In this document: positions 9,385-21,091 of the stretch, piece by piece
Layout of the letters: every line of letters starts with the position of its first letter
How positions within the stretch are numbered: position 1 is the stretch's first letter
DNA from: Psychrobacter sp. NG25
GTDB lineage: Bacteria; Pseudomonadota; Gammaproteobacteria; Pseudomonadales; Moraxellaceae
Length of the DNA stretch: 64,000 nt
Assembly (NCBI RefSeq): GCF_015234355.1
Contig: NZ_JADGMV010000008.1
Span: 62,001 to 126,000 of the forward strand
Direction of reading: 5' to 3'
The notes under the pieces: model-generated
The model's input: only the letters and a program-made list of their open reading frames with translations
Databases searched by the model: none
Told to the model about the DNA's origin: nothing
Made by a program: the position numbers and the translations under genes

Positions 9385-9928
9385 CAAACACGGGAAAGAC
9401 GAAGCAGTATACTGGTTATATTTTGAATTAGCGTTCTGGACAGGGATACGCACAGGTGAATTAATTGCACTGACTTGGGATGATATAGATTGGGACGCGG
9501 GACTGACTAAAGGTAGTAAAGTCATGAGTGAAGGGGAGATGGTTAATCGTACCAAGACCGCTGAATATCGTGATGTGTTTTTTAATGCGAGAAGTGAAGA
9601 CGCGCTGAAACGATTAAAACGTATTAAATCAGCTGGGAGTGATCGACTATTTATGTCGCCACGTTTTATAAATAGTGCCTGGCAAACAGATAAGACGCCA
9701 AGACGCGCATTGACTGAAGCGATGAAAAAGACTGGTATACGACATCGCGCTACTTACACGACGTGACATACCTTTATAACTAACTGTTCAACTGATGGAT
9801 TGAATATATACTTTGTAGCCAAACAAACTGGCCATAGCGTGAGAATGCTTGGGACTAGATATGCACGTTGGATAGACGTGTCGAAAGCATGTAGTGAGAC
9901 TGCTAAATTAAATACAGGGAGTAGGTGA
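9377..9928 (+). pseudogene. Tyrosine integrase, C-terminal remnant with an in-frame stop
   Basis: The frame encodes a phage-type integrase catalytic domain lacking its N-terminal arm- and core-binding parts. The first catalytic Arg is in FWTGIRTGEL. The frame is stopped by TGA at 9764-9766, where HTTRHTF-type integrases have an Arg codon of the HxxR motif (CGA to TGA is one change). Reading through gives HTFITN, GLNIYFVAKQTGHS and the tyrosine in TRYARW, ending at TGA 9926-9928. It is therefore a doubly dead gene (5' truncated plus nonsense) next to tRNA-Pro, typical of a decayed integrative element. Confidence 0.85.
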
Positions 9929-9929
9929 G

Positions 9930-10157
9930 ATGTTAATTAATCATAAGCAGTGCCCAAACTGCGGGGCAAGGTTGAAGCATTACTACTGGTATTGCGGAGA
10001 TTGTGATAATCAGAATTTGACCAATTGGCCATTGATGATAGTAATAGTGACAGCATTTCTAATTATGATGGGGTTTATTGCGCTGAACTTCTTAGAGACA
10101 GCGTGTAATAACAGCTTTCTTCAGCAGCTAGTAATGAATTGGGGTATGAGTTGCTGA
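9930..10157 (+). CDS. Small zinc-ribbon membrane protein
   Basis: Encodes 75 residues. CPNC and CGDC (residues about 8-11 and 22-25) form a zinc-ribbon-like knuckle pair, followed by one transmembrane segment (about 34-54, PLMIVIVTAFLIMMGFIALNF). AGTAGGTGAG just before ATG is a fair ribosome site, and the start is one base after the stop of the integrase remnant. Such small proteins are often found in phage or integrative elements next to the integrase. I do not recognise a specific family. Confidence 0.6.
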   Translation: MLINHKQCPNCGARLKHYYWYCGDCDNQNLTNWPLMIVIVTAFLIMMGFIALNFLETACNNSFLQQLVMNWGMSC

Positions 10158-10180
10158 TCTGTGCCAAATTTGTGCCAAAA

Positions 10181-10214
10181 AAATAACTCAACGACTTAAG
10201 CCGTTGAGTTATTT
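10181..10214. terminator. Hairpin, probable bidirectional terminator
   Basis: AAATAACTCAACG (10181-10193) pairs perfectly with CGTTGAGTTATTT (10202-10214). The flanks are A-rich on the left and T-rich on the right, so it could stop transcription from either side: from the small zinc-ribbon gene (+) and after tRNA-Pro (-). Confidence 0.7.
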
Positions 10215-10223
10215 AGTATTTCT

Positions 10224-10300
10224 TGGTCGGAACGGCAGGATTTGAACCTGCGACCACTACACCCCCAGTGTAGTGCGCTACCAGACTGCGCTACGCCCCG
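10224..10300 (-). tRNA. tRNA-Pro (anticodon GGG)
   Basis: The complement folds as a 77-nt tRNA. The acceptor CGGGGCG pairs with CGTTCCG (two G-U pairs), the D arm is GCGCAGTCTGGTAGCGC, the anticodon stem CTACA/TGTAG encloses CTGGGGG, giving anticodon GGG, and the T arm is GCAGGTTCAAATCCTGC. Discriminator A and an encoded CCA end at 10224. The 3' end faces the integrase remnant, as expected for an integration target. Confidence 0.96.
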
Positions 10301-10414
10301 AATGACTGACTATTTTACGCAAAATTGCACATATTGCAAGAGCTATTTATTTTGCTCAAACTCTATCGCGCAATTTTGCGTATAGCCATCAGCATAGCCA
10401 TTTAGTCGTTTACC

Positions 10415-11941
10415 TTAACCCAAAAGCTCTTTTAGGATTTGGTTCACTTGTTGCGGATTGGCACTACCGCGACTGGCTTTCATGACTTGACCGACCAGAC
10501 CGTTAAAGGCTTTTTCTTTGCCGCCGCGATACTCATCTACCATCGCTTGGTTTTTCGCAATGACTTCTTCAACGATGGCTTTGATAGCGCCAGTGTCGGT
10601 TTCTTGCTTGAGGCCTTTTTCTTCGATGATCTTATCGGCTGCGTCATCAGCATCGCCGCCTTCACGCTCGTATAGAGCACTAAAGACTTTCTTGGCCAGT
10701 TTGCCAGATAGCGTGTCATCTTTGATACGTTTTAGCATACCAGCCAATTGCTTGGCGCTGATAGGGGAGTCAGTGATTTCTTTGTCGTCTTTATTCAGCG
10801 CACCCAGCAAATCGCCCATGACCCAGTTGCCAGCCATTTTGGCATCTGACTGACCCACTTCTGCGACCACATCTTCGAAGTAATCGGCAATTTGACGACT
10901 ACCAGTGAGGATACGAGCATCATATTCTGATAGACCAAGTGCTTCTTCGAAGCGCGCACGACGTGCTACAGGTAGCTCAGGCATGGCTGCTTTAATCGCA
11001 TCAACCGTATGCTGCTCGATACGGACAGGCAGCAGGTCAGGATCAGGGAAATAGCGATAGTCGTTGGCATCTTCTTTGGTACGCATCACACGAGTTTCAT
11101 CGCGCTCTGGATCATACAGCATAGTTGCTTGAACGACTTTACCACCTTCCTCGATGATGTCGATTTGACGCTCGATTTCACGATTGATGGCACGTTCGAT
11201 AAAGCGGAACGAGTTCAAGTTCTTTAGCTCGGTACGCGTACCGAGATCATCACCTGGTCTGCGCACAGAGACGTTACAATCGCAGCGGAACGAGCCTTCT
11301 GCCATGATAGCGTCAGAGATACCCAGCCAAGTGACCAACTGATGAATCGCTTTGATGTAGGCAAGTGCTTCATGAGCAGAGCGCATGTCAGGCTCAGAGA
11401 CGATTTCGATCAGCGGCGTACCTGCACGGTTGAGATCGACACCCGTCATACCATCGACGGCATCATGCACAGATTTACCAGCATCTTCTTCTAAATGCGC
11501 GCGGGTGATACCCATACGTTTCGGATATTCGTTCTTTTCACCTTCATTGACTACGACATCGATGTAGCCTTCACCCACGATAGGATTGGCCATCTGGGTG
11601 ATTTGATAGCCTTTAGGCAGGTCAGGGTAAAAGTAGTTTTTGCGATCAAACGTATTAAACAGACCCAGTTCAGCATTGACGCCGATACCGAATTTTAGCG
11701 CGCGATCGACCACGCCAGCATTCAGTACTGGCAATACGCCAGGTAGACCCAAGTCTACGATACTCGCTTGGCTGTTTGGTTCGTGACCAAAGTCAGTCGG
11801 CGCACTTGAGAATATCTTGCTCTCCGTATTGAGCTGGCAGTGAATCTCGATGCCGATGACGATTTCATAGCCATCGACGAATAGCTCTTTACGCACGGCA
11901 TGCTCGCGGACGGCATTGTTATCAGTAGTAGCTGTACTCAT
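10415..11941 (-). CDS. gatB: Aspartyl/glutamyl-tRNA amidotransferase subunit B
   Basis: Encodes 508 residues of the subunit that binds misacylated Glu-tRNA(Gln) or Asp-tRNA(Asn) and carries out the ATP-dependent activation. N-terminal [37 protein letters not shown] and [13 protein letters not shown] are family signatures. The C-terminal helical YqeY-like part (about 350-508) ends with [16 protein letters not shown], the tRNA-contacting tail. The ATG overlaps the gatA stop by one base (TAATG), so gatC, gatA and gatB should be one transcript. Confidence 0.97.
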   Translation of the reverse strand: MSTATTDNNAVREHAVRKELFVDGYEIVIGIEIHCQLNTESKIFSSAPTDFGHEPNSQASIVDLGLPGVLPVLNAGVVDRALKFGIGVNAELGLFNTFDRKNYFYPDLPKGYQITQMANPIVGEGYIDVVVNEGEKNEYPKRMGITRAHLEEDAGKSVHDAVDGMTGVDLNRAGTPLIEIVSEPDMRSAHEALAYIKAIHQLVTWLGISDAIMAEGSFRCDCNVSVRRPGDDLGTRTELKNLNSFRFIERAINREIERQIDIIEEGGKVVQATMLYDPERDETRVMRTKEDANDYRYFPDPDLLPVRIEQHTVDAIKAAMPELPVARRARFEEALGLSEYDARILTGSRQIADYFEDVVAEVGQSDAKMAGNWVMGDLLGALNKDDKEITDSPISAKQLAGMLKRIKDDTLSGKLAKKVFSALYEREGGDADDAADKIIEEKGLKQETDTGAIKAIVEEVIAKNQAMVDEYRGGKEKAFNGLVGQVMKASRGSANPQQVNQILKELLG

Positions 11942-13437
11942 TATACCGTCTCCTTTGCGATGGCAGAGTGTTGTAGATGATGATCCGTATGCTGCTGGAA
12001 CAGATGCGCGGTCGTGAGCAATTGACTCTCTTGCCAGTGCTTACCGATTAATTGCAAGCCAATTGGTAGACCTTCTGTAGTCAAACCAACCGGTTGGCTA
12101 AGCGCAGGCAGACCCGCTAAGTTGACTGCGATGGTATAAATATCACCTAAGTACATGGTCGCAGGGTCAAGATTGTCGCTTAATTTATAGGCAGCAGTTG
12201 GTGCGGTTGGACTGGCAATCACATCACAGCTCGCAAATGCTTCATCGAAGTCTTTGACGATTAAGCGGCGGATTTTCTGTGCTTTAGTATAGTAAGCATC
12301 AAAGTAGCCTGCCGAGAGCGCATAAGTGCCGGTCAGGATACGGCGCTGTACTTCAGAGCCAAAGCCTTCAGAGCGTGAGCGTGTGTATAGATCAATCAGA
12401 TCAGTTGGGTTCTCACAGCGATAGCCGAAACGTACACCATCGAAGCGTGATAGGTTCGATGATGCTTCGGCAGGCGCTAGCATATAGTAAGTAGCAAGCG
12501 TGATCTCAGGATCAGTGATGTTCACTTCTACAATCGTTGCGCCCAGCTCTTCGTACTTCTTCAGAGCCACACGTGCTGCTTGTTCAACTTCGCTATCAAG
12601 CCCTGTACTAAAGTATTCTTTAGCCACGCCAATACGCAAGCCGGCAAATGGTTTGTCACCAGCGGCAGCTTCAGCTTCATTAATGTCTTGTACGTAGTCA
12701 GGCATGTCATATTTGATAGAAGTCGCATCGCGTGGATCGTGACCAATCATTGGCTGTAGCAAATAAGCGCAATCTTTAGCGCTACGTCCCATGCTGCCAG
12801 CTTGATCCAAACTTGAAGCGTAGGCAATCATACCAAAGCGTGACACGCGGCCATAAGTAGGCTTGATACCCGTTAAGCCGCAGAAAGAGGCAGGCTGACG
12901 AATAGAGCCACCCGTATCACTACCGGTAGCAACTGGGACGAAACCAGCGGCAACGGCGGCAGCACTACCACCTGACGAGCCACCAGGGACGCGCTCTAGG
13001 TTCCAAGGGTTCTGTACTGTGCCGTAATATGAGCTACTATTGTCTGAGCCCATCGCAAACTCATCCATGTTGAGCTTACCCAAGCTAATCATGCCAGCTT
13101 TGTCGATGTTAGAGACGATAGTCGCGTCATAAGGTGATACAAAGTTATGCAGCATCTTTGAGCCACAAGTCGTTAGCACGCCTTGGGTACAAAAGATGTC
13201 TTTGTGCGCCATCGGTACGCCGAGTAGGGGACGTTGATCGCCCTGCGCACGCATCTCATCTGCCGCTTTTGCTTGCGCGCGTGCAGTCTCAGAGGTATGA
13301 GTGATAAAGCTGTTAATCTTGCTGTCTAGCGCATCGATACGCTTGATATAATGTTCAGTCAGCTCAAGACTGCTAAATTGTTTGTCTTGTAAGCCCGTAA
13401 TCAGCTGCTGAGTACTTAATAAATGAAGTTCAGACAT
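11941..13437 (-). CDS. gatA: Aspartyl/glutamyl-tRNA amidotransferase subunit A
   Basis: Encodes 498 residues of the amidase-signature glutaminase that supplies ammonia to GatB. The Ser-cisSer-Lys triad is visible at K79 (VPMAHKD), S154 (PGGSSGGS) and S178 (TGGSIR), matching the numbering known for GatA enzymes. It lies 70 bp after gatC and overlaps gatB by one base. Confidence 0.97.
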   Translation of the reverse strand: MSELHLLSTQQLITGLQDKQFSSLELTEHYIKRIDALDSKINSFITHTSETARAQAKAADEMRAQGDQRPLLGVPMAHKDIFCTQGVLTTCGSKMLHNFVSPYDATIVSNIDKAGMISLGKLNMDEFAMGSDNSSSYYGTVQNPWNLERVPGGSSGGSAAAVAAGFVPVATGSDTGGSIRQPASFCGLTGIKPTYGRVSRFGMIAYASSLDQAGSMGRSAKDCAYLLQPMIGHDPRDATSIKYDMPDYVQDINEAEAAAGDKPFAGLRIGVAKEYFSTGLDSEVEQAARVALKKYEELGATIVEVNITDPEITLATYYMLAPAEASSNLSRFDGVRFGYRCENPTDLIDLYTRSRSEGFGSEVQRRILTGTYALSAGYFDAYYTKAQKIRRLIVKDFDEAFASCDVIASPTAPTAAYKLSDNLDPATMYLGDIYTIAVNLAGLPALSQPVGLTTEGLPIGLQLIGKHWQESQLLTTAHLFQQHTDHHLQHSAIAKETV

Positions 13438-13507
13438 AAGGTGTCGTCCGTCAAAATGTTAATAACATAAAATCGAATGAAATAAAGGAAGAGAGGTAAC
13501 CGACCGC

Positions 13508-13822
13508 TTATTCAATCACTTGTGGTACCAGATATAAACCATCTTCAACGGCTGGCGCGACCGATTGATTGCGTTCACGGTTGATATCGTGTTTGGCAAC
13601 ATCAGCGCGTAACTCTTGGCAAGCTTCATGGATGTTCGATAATGGTTTGATATCAGTGGTATCCACGTTAGCAAGCGTATGCATAAGCTTTAGTACTTTA
13701 CTGATGTCGTCGGCATAGTTATCGGCCGTAGTCTCATCGACACCTAAACGCGCAAGGCTGGCAACTTCTAGGATTTCTTCACGACTGACGTTGCTGTCAG
13801 ACGTTGTTGGCTGCTGTGACAT
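13508..13822 (-). CDS. gatC: Aspartyl/glutamyl-tRNA amidotransferase subunit C
   Basis: Encodes 104 residues. This small clamp wraps around GatA and GatB and stabilises the amidotransferase. VASLARLGVDE, LKLMHTLANVDTTDIKPL and LRADV are typical; the C terminus YLVPQVIE is the conserved end. CTGGAGAAACT precedes the ATG. It is the first gene of gatCAB, divergent from mreB with a gap of about 0.6 kb. Confidence 0.94.
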   Translation of the reverse strand: MSQQPTTSDSNVSREEILEVASLARLGVDETTADNYADDISKVLKLMHTLANVDTTDIKPLSNIHEACQELRADVAKHDINRERNQSVAPAVEDGLYLVPQVIE

Positions 13823-15448
<1,626 letters not shown>

Positions 15449-15489
15449 ATTATTTAAACTAAAATGAAGCAACAGGTTATAAAGATATA

Positions 15490-15522
15490 AAATTAAAGGT
15501 AGCCCGCTGCGCTACCTTTAAT
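15490..15522 (+). terminator. Hairpin between mreB and mreC
   Basis: AATTAAAGGTAGC (15490-15502) and GCTACCTTTAATT (15510-15522) are perfectly complementary over 13 bp around a 7-nt loop. The right arm carries TTTAATT rather than a clean U tract. It probably reduces read-through from highly expressed mreB into mreC, or protects the mreB mRNA end. Confidence 0.65.
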
Positions 15523-15590
15523 TACATTATTCAATGCTAGAATTCCGTACTGGCTACCGCTTATTTTATAACCCCTGAGTTAGATAACTT

Positions 15591-16451
15591 ATGATTCCAA
15601 GTATTTTTGCGCGCCAGCCATTAGCACTTCGCAAGACTGCCATCGTATTGATAGTAGCCTTGGTGTTGATGTGGTTCGATAGCAAAAACTCAGAATGGTT
15701 TAAGCCAATACGTAATACTAGCCATGCTGCTATGCAGCCTATCTATGAGTTGTCGTTATTACCGAGCTATGCTAAGCATTGGGCGAGTGGAAGCTTACAA
15801 TCTAAAGAAGCTCTACGCCGCGAAAACATACAGCTGAAATCTCAATTGATACACGCGCAAGCCAAGCTCCAGCAGCAAGACTATATTCTGGCACAAAACG
15901 CGCGGCTGCAAGGTATTCTGTCGACCACCGAGCCTGAGCAGTTTGATCTTACTCTCGCACAAGTTATCGGCACAGATACCAATTTGCTCAGACAAATTGT
16001 GATGCTCAATAAAGGCGCACAAGATGGTGTGCAAGTAGGACAAACAGTCATTGATGAAAAAGGCATCTTAGGGCAAATTATTAACGTTTATCCTAATACC
16101 AGTCGTTTGCTATTGATTACTGACGAACAGCAATCAGTTGCCGTTACTGTCAAGCGCACAGGTCAACGCGCTATCGTTACAGGAAAAGGGATACCAACGT
16201 CATTGAGCCTCGATTACGTATTCAAAACCTCAGACGTGCGTGTGGGGGATGAGTTGGTTTCGTCAGGGCTAGGTGGTCGTATTCCAGCGGGCTACCGTGT
16301 CGGCCGTGTCGCTCATGTCAAAGATGGACAAGCGGACAACTTTAGAAGCATAGAAGTCACGCCAGCAGCCAACTTTATTGACAATGCGTATGTTCTCATT
16401 CTGCAAGACAAGCGAGCCAACAGCAATGATATTGTTCTCGATGAGCGCTAA
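15591..16451 (+). CDS. mreC: Rod shape-determining protein MreC
   Basis: Encodes 286 residues. A membrane anchor (about 18-34, IVLIVALVLMWF) is followed by a periplasmic coiled coil (about 65-105, QSKEALRRENIQLKSQLIHAQAKL) and a beta-rich domain (QVIGTDTNLLRQIVMLNKGAQDGVQVGQTVID... SSGLGGRIPAGYRVG). It links MreB filaments to the wall synthases PBP2 and RodA. Between mreB and mreD, as is usual. Confidence 0.95.
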   Translation: MIPSIFARQPLALRKTAIVLIVALVLMWFDSKNSEWFKPIRNTSHAAMQPIYELSLLPSYAKHWASGSLQSKEALRRENIQLKSQLIHAQAKLQQQDYILAQNARLQGILSTTEPEQFDLTLAQVIGTDTNLLRQIVMLNKGAQDGVQVGQTVIDEKGILGQIINVYPNTSRLLLITDEQQSVAVTVKRTGQRAIVTGKGIPTSLSLDYVFKTSDVRVGDELVSSGLGGRIPAGYRVGRVAHVKDGQADNFRSIEVTPAANFIDNAYVLILQDKRANSNDIVLDER

Positions 16452-16591
16452 GTAAGTGCGATTCAGTTAACCACTCATTGATAATTATCGAACAGCCTAT
16501 TTTCTGTACCTACTCAATCACAGTATTCATCCCATTAATGCCTAGCTATCTTTAATAGCCGCCGCTAACACACCCGCTAAGGTAAGTACTC

Positions 16592-17077
16592 ATGTCGTAT
16601 CCTGATTCTGAGAATGCAACGGTAGTACTCATTATTACGATTATTCTCAGCTTTATCGTGGCTTCGTCACTTAATGTCTATCCTTTGAGCCCTAGTATGG
16701 CCACGCTGCGTCCTATGGTCATGATTATGGTACTGATTTTTTGGTTGTTGTTTCAACCGCGCTATGTTGGCATCTTTACGGCATTTACCATCGGTATTAT
16801 TGCTGATCTACTGATGGATACCCACTTGGGAGAGCAGGCCTTTGCCGCAGTGGTCGTCGCCCTCTTTATCAAGATTACCAGTGTATATATCAGACAAATG
16901 AACACCGCTAGCGCATGGCTAGTAGCCAGTTTTGGATTGATTATTTTTCAATTGAACTTGTGGGTGCTACAGATGTTCATCCAAAATGTTTTTGTCGCTC
17001 AATCCACCCTATCATTATTAATGAGCATCCTGAGCTGGCCGCTGGTTCTATTCGCTCTACGTAAGTTTGCGCGTTAA
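16592..17077 (+). CDS. mreD: Rod shape-determining protein MreD
   Basis: Encodes 161 mainly hydrophobic residues with about five membrane segments, and the family motif GIIADLLMDTHLGEQAFA. It is part of the elongasome with MreB and MreC. AAGGTAAGTACTC precedes the ATG. It lies 140 bp after mreC. Confidence 0.92.
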   Translation: MSYPDSENATVVLIITIILSFIVASSLNVYPLSPSMATLRPMVMIMVLIFWLLFQPRYVGIFTAFTIGIIADLLMDTHLGEQAFAAVVVALFIKITSVYIRQMNTASAWLVASFGLIIFQLNLWVLQMFIQNVFVAQSTLSLLMSILSWPLVLFALRKFAR

Positions 17078-17227
17078 TCACTACGTTTATGAACAACAGT
17101 GCTTATGAATAATAATGCTCGTTCACAACTCATAGAGCGATAGCGATTGTTCAGGCCGATTCTGACACGCCTATTAATAAAAATTTTTAGTATTCAATAC
17201 ACATGAACTTATATAAAGAGAGTTGCG

Positions 17228-17914
17228 ATGGATATCGTTTTAGCATCTGGTTCGCCGCGTCGTCGTGAGCTATTAGAAAGAGCGCAACTGGATTTTAGTA
17301 TCTTGAGCGTGGATATTGATGAAACGCAATACGATAACGAATCGCCGAAAAACTATATCGAGCGTATGGTCGTCACCAAAGCCGAGGCTGCGATACAAAA
17401 GCTAAATGAGGCGAGTCATGCAAATAAAGATAATCTTGCTGAGCAGCTTATCATTTTAACTTCTGACACCATTGGCGTACTGCCAGATGGTAAAACGGTA
17501 CTGGTCAAACCAGTCGATCGCGAGCACGCTTATAGTATGTGGCAGCAAATGTCTGATAGTGTCCATGAAGTATGGACAGCGGTTCAAGCAACTCACGTAC
17601 AGCTGTTGCCCACAACATCAGAGCACGATACATCAACGCATAATATATCAATGCAAAAGCCAGCTTTCCAAATTATCAAGCAGCAGCAAATCACTGAACG
17701 TACAGAAGTAAACTTTATCCCACTGACACCAAAGATGATGAGTAACTATTGGGATAGTGGTGAGCCTGCTGATAAAGCAGGTGGTTATGGTATTCAAGGC
17801 TTGGGTGCGGCATGGGTCAGCCGTATCAATGGCAGCTATACCAATGTTGTTGGTTTACCACTTTCGCAAACACTGGCATTAATTAAAACGCTTACCGATG
17901 CGAATCTCGATTAA
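17228..17914 (+). CDS. maf: Maf-family nucleotide pyrophosphatase
   Basis: Encodes 228 residues. Maf proteins hydrolyse dTTP/UTP or modified nucleotides to monophosphates. LASGSPRRRELL at the N terminus, LTSDTI and EPADKAGGYGIQGLGAAWV are the conserved active-site blocks. It is about 30 residues longer than E. coli YhdE because of an insertion near residues 128-150 (low-complexity SEHDTSTHNISMQ). The order mreBCD-maf-rng is a common gammaproteobacterial arrangement. Confidence 0.93.
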   Translation: MDIVLASGSPRRRELLERAQLDFSILSVDIDETQYDNESPKNYIERMVVTKAEAAIQKLNEASHANKDNLAEQLIILTSDTIGVLPDGKTVLVKPVDREHAYSMWQQMSDSVHEVWTAVQATHVQLLPTTSEHDTSTHNISMQKPAFQIIKQQQITERTEVNFIPLTPKMMSNYWDSGEPADKAGGYGIQGLGAAWVSRINGSYTNVVGLPLSQTLALIKTLTDANLD

Positions 17915-18086
17915 ATAGATAAGACAAAATTTGTAGAGAGGATTTATTAGCGAGAAATCAGTCGTCAACTCTCTGCACATAATGACACGTGAGAGTAATG
18001 GGCGAGAGCAAGTCGCATTTGTTACACTATAAAGATAATAGGCGATGAACGTCTAACAAGAAAGCTGAGAGATAAGAGAAAACATT

Positions 18087-19670
18087 ATGTCCGAAGAGCT
18101 GCTGATTAATATTAGTCCAATGGAGTCCCGTGTCGCAGTATTAGACAATGGCATTTTGGGCGAGATTTATATTGAACGTCATCATAAACTGGGTTTGGTG
18201 GGTAATATTTACCTGGGTACAGTCGTACGTGTCTTACCTGGAATGCAGGCAGCATTTGTTGATATCGGTCAGTCGCGCACCGCATTCTTACATGTCAATG
18301 ATATGCAGCGTGAGCCTCGTGCAGCAAAGAAAGCGACTGATACTGCCAAAAATCAAACCAATGGCGCGATAGAAAGTGCTACTGATGATTTGGACGTTAC
18401 ACCACCTGTAGTCAATACTCATAGCATGGAAGTCATACCGACTTCTAAAACACTCATTCAGCATCGTCTACACGAAAGCCAACGCATCTTAGTACAAGTG
18501 ACGAAAGACCAGTTAGGCAGTAAAGGCGCTCGTCTAACCACCAATGTATCATTACCGTCACGCTACTTGGTTTATCTGCCATCGAGTGAACATATCGGTA
18601 TATCTCAGCGCATCGATGGCGAAGAAGAGCGTACTCGCCTAAAGACTGAACTGACTAGCTTGATGCAGACGGTCAACCTAAAAGGCGGATTGATTGCTCG
18701 TACTGCTGCTGAACGTGTCCCTGTTGATAAGCTCGAAGAAGACATTTACTACCTATTACAGCTTTGGCGTACTATCTGTGCCCGTCGCCAAGAAATCAAT
18801 CATCATCAAAGTTCAGAGCTGATTTATCAAGAGTTAGCATTACCATTACGCTCAATCCGTGACTTGGTACATGCCGACACCGAAAAAGTTATCATCGATA
18901 ATGAGCAAATCTATGAGCAAGTCAGATACTTTGCCAAAGAGTTTGTTCCTTTCGTGTATGACCGAATCGTACACTATACCGCTGAGCAATCACTCTTTGA
19001 TGTACACCGTGTTGAAGATGACTTAAAAGATGCTTTGAAGCGCCGTGTCGACCTAAAGTCGGGTGGTTATCTTATTATCGACCAGACCGAAGCGATGACG
19101 ACGATAGATGTCAATACAGGGTCTTTCGTTGGTGGTCGCTCTTTAGAAGACACGGTTTATAAAACTAATCTAGAGGCTACTCATGCTATTGCCCGTCAAT
19201 TACGTTTACGGAATCTAGGCGGCATTATCATCTTGGACTTTATCGATATGCTTGAACAGCAGCATAAAGATGATGTACTCGAGAGCTTACAATCACAGCT
19301 CACGCAAGATTATGCTAAAACTAAGATTACGCAAGTCAGTGAGCTTGGCTTGGTAGAGATGACTCGTAAACGTACACGAGAGTCATTGGGGCAGCAGCTC
19401 TGTGAGCCATGTTCGACCTGTCAGGGTCGTGGGTTTGTAAAAACTGCCGAGACGGTCTGTTTTGAGATATTCCGTGAGATTATGCGTTGTGCTCGTACTT
19501 ATAACTCTCCCAAAAAGTTCACCGTAGTGGCGCATGCCGCTGTTATTGACTTGTTACTAACTTCAGAGTCGGACACAGTCGCAGATTTAGAGTATTTGCT
19601 AGGTAGAGTGATCACTTTTGATGTAGAAAATCTTTACACTCAAGAGCAATACGACATCGTTTTGGATTGA
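18087..19670 (+). CDS. rng: Ribonuclease G
   Basis: Encodes 527 residues of the RNase E/G endonuclease that matures 16S rRNA and decays mRNA. N-terminal MSEELLINISPMESRVAVLDNG and the S1 domain (GNIYLGTVVRVLPGMQAAFVDIG) are followed by the DNase I-like catalytic part with DVNTGSFVG and DFIDM, and the zinc-link CEPCSTCQGRG. A Thr/Asp-rich insertion of ~35 residues (about 83-118) inside the S1 domain makes it longer than the E. coli protein (489 aa). Confidence 0.95.
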   Translation: MSEELLINISPMESRVAVLDNGILGEIYIERHHKLGLVGNIYLGTVVRVLPGMQAAFVDIGQSRTAFLHVNDMQREPRAAKKATDTAKNQTNGAIESATDDLDVTPPVVNTHSMEVIPTSKTLIQHRLHESQRILVQVTKDQLGSKGARLTTNVSLPSRYLVYLPSSEHIGISQRIDGEEERTRLKTELTSLMQTVNLKGGLIARTAAERVPVDKLEEDIYYLLQLWRTICARRQEINHHQSSELIYQELALPLRSIRDLVHADTEKVIIDNEQIYEQVRYFAKEFVPFVYDRIVHYTAEQSLFDVHRVEDDLKDALKRRVDLKSGGYLIIDQTEAMTTIDVNTGSFVGGRSLEDTVYKTNLEATHAIARQLRLRNLGGIIILDFIDMLEQQHKDDVLESLQSQLTQDYAKTKITQVSELGLVEMTRKRTRESLGQQLCEPCSTCQGRGFVKTAETVCFEIFREIMRCARTYNSPKKFTVVAHAAVIDLLLTSESDTVADLEYLLGRVITFDVENLYTQEQYDIVLD

Positions 19671-19766
19671 TACCCTTGCTACTACTGACAGAGATAAAGG
19701 TAATTATTAGAAATAGATAGCTTTGTTTATAAAGCGTAATATCTGGATTCGCTATAGATATAGCTC

Positions 19767-19794
19767 TTGCAATGAACGAAATACTATGTATAAT
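19767..19794 (+). promoter_or_regulatory. Probable S10-operon promoter
   Basis: TTGCAA (19767-19772) and TATAAT (19789-19794) are separated by 16 bp, close to sigma70 consensus. Initiation near 19801 would leave an untranslated leader of about 275 nt before rpsJ. The leader contains several short inverted repeats, for example ATTCTG/CAGAAT near 19970-19990. A leader of this length recalls the L4-regulated S10 leader of enteric bacteria, but I cannot show the L4-binding structure. Confidence 0.6.
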
Positions 19795-20077
19795 ATACAC
19801 CACTGAATTATATATGCGCAGCCAATCAAACAGCTGGCGCTATGACAGCTAGAGCATCGTTTCTAGCACTATTTCATTATGCCTCTACTAACATCCGATA
19901 ATGGAAGGGTTGGTGGGGCTTTAAACTATTTCGCTTTTAGCACGCTATTGGTTCTGATAAAGAACATATTCTGGTTAAGAACAGAATGCCGCTTTAAGTG
20001 AATATTTAACCAAACGGCTTTTGATCATATCTTTGCAAAGCAAGAATGACAAAAGCACATATTAGGAGCTTGCTGGC

Positions 20078-20389
20078 ATGGCTAACCAGAGAATCCGTAT
20101 CCGTCTTAAGTCTTTTGATCATCGTCTGATCGATCAATCTGCACAAGAGATTGTTGATACTGCAAAGCGCACCGGTGCGCAAGTTTGTGGTCCTGTACCG
20201 TTGCCGACTCGCATTGAGCGCTTCAACGTTCTAACCTCACCACACGTTAACAAAGACGCACGTGACCAGTACGAAATCCGTACTCACAAGCGTATGGTTG
20301 ATATCGTTCAGCCTACTGATAAAACTGTGGATGCGCTAATGAAATTAGATTTAGCGGCGGGTGTTGACGTTCAAATTGCTTTGGGTTAA
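20078..20389 (+). CDS. rpsJ: 30S ribosomal protein S10
   Basis: Encodes 103 residues, the usual length. [19 protein letters not shown] opens the protein and [24 protein letters not shown] is the conserved loop that enters the 30S head. S10 is also NusE, a partner in antitermination. TTAGGAGCTTGCTGGC gives a good ribosome site. It is the first gene of the S10 operon here; rng, not tuf/fusA, lies upstream. Confidence 0.98.
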   Translation: MANQRIRIRLKSFDHRLIDQSAQEIVDTAKRTGAQVCGPVPLPTRIERFNVLTSPHVNKDARDQYEIRTHKRMVDIVQPTDKTVDALMKLDLAAGVDVQIALG

Positions 20390-20438
20390 TGCACATTACA
20401 CACCCAACCCATTAATATAAGATATAAAGAGGTCTAAA

Positions 20439-21077
20439 ATGGCGATCGGTTTAGTCGGTAAAAAATGCGGCATGACCCGTGTCTTCACTGAAGCAGGTGT
20501 ATCTATCCCTGTAACAGTGGTTGAGGTCGATGCAAACCGCATTACTCAAGTAAAAAATACTGATGTAGATGGTTATCAAGCCATCCAAATTACCACAGGT
20601 ACCCGTCGTGACAGCCGCGTAACAGCTGCACAGAAAGGTCACTTCGCTAAAGCTGGCGTTGCCGCTGGTCGTGGTGTTTGGGAATTTCGTGCTAACGAAA
20701 GCGATCTTGAAGGTCGTGAGATTGGTGGCGAGATTCTAGCTGACTTGTTCGAACAAGGTCAGATGGTTGATGTTACAGGAAACAGTAAAGGTAAAGGTTT
20801 CCAGGGTCCTGTAAAGCGTCACAACTTTAGTATGCAAGATGCGACTCATGGTAACTCAGTATCTCATCGTGCACATGGTTCAACTGGTCAGAACCAGTCA
20901 CCAGGTAAAGTATTCAAAGGCAAAAAGATGGCGGGTCAGATGGGTAACAAACGTGTTACCGTTCAGGGCCTAGAAGTGATTTCGGTTGATGCCGAAAAAG
21001 GGTTACTTGTCATCAAGGGTGCTATCCCAGGTGCCACCGGTGGCGATGTTATCGTACGTCCGTCAGTCAAAGCCTAA
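20439..21077 (+). CDS. rplC: 50S ribosomal protein L3
   Basis: Encodes 212 residues (E. coli 209). [16 protein letters not shown] is the conserved start, and the long central loop [23 protein letters not shown] reaches the peptidyl transferase region and includes the glutamine that PrmB methylates in relatives. It nucleates 50S assembly. AAAGAGGTC lies before the ATG. Confidence 0.98.
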   Translation: MAIGLVGKKCGMTRVFTEAGVSIPVTVVEVDANRITQVKNTDVDGYQAIQITTGTRRDSRVTAAQKGHFAKAGVAAGRGVWEFRANESDLEGREIGGEILADLFEQGQMVDVTGNSKGKGFQGPVKRHNFSMQDATHGNSVSHRAHGSTGQNQSPGKVFKGKKMAGQMGNKRVTVQGLEVISVDAEKGLLVIKGAIPGATGGDVIVRPSVKA

Positions 21078-21091
21078 GCAAGGGGATTAAC

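Noticed and set aside
10439..11698. Several plus-strand open frames across the gatB gene
   Set aside because: They are mirror frames of a well-conserved gene, have no ribosome sites and match no family.
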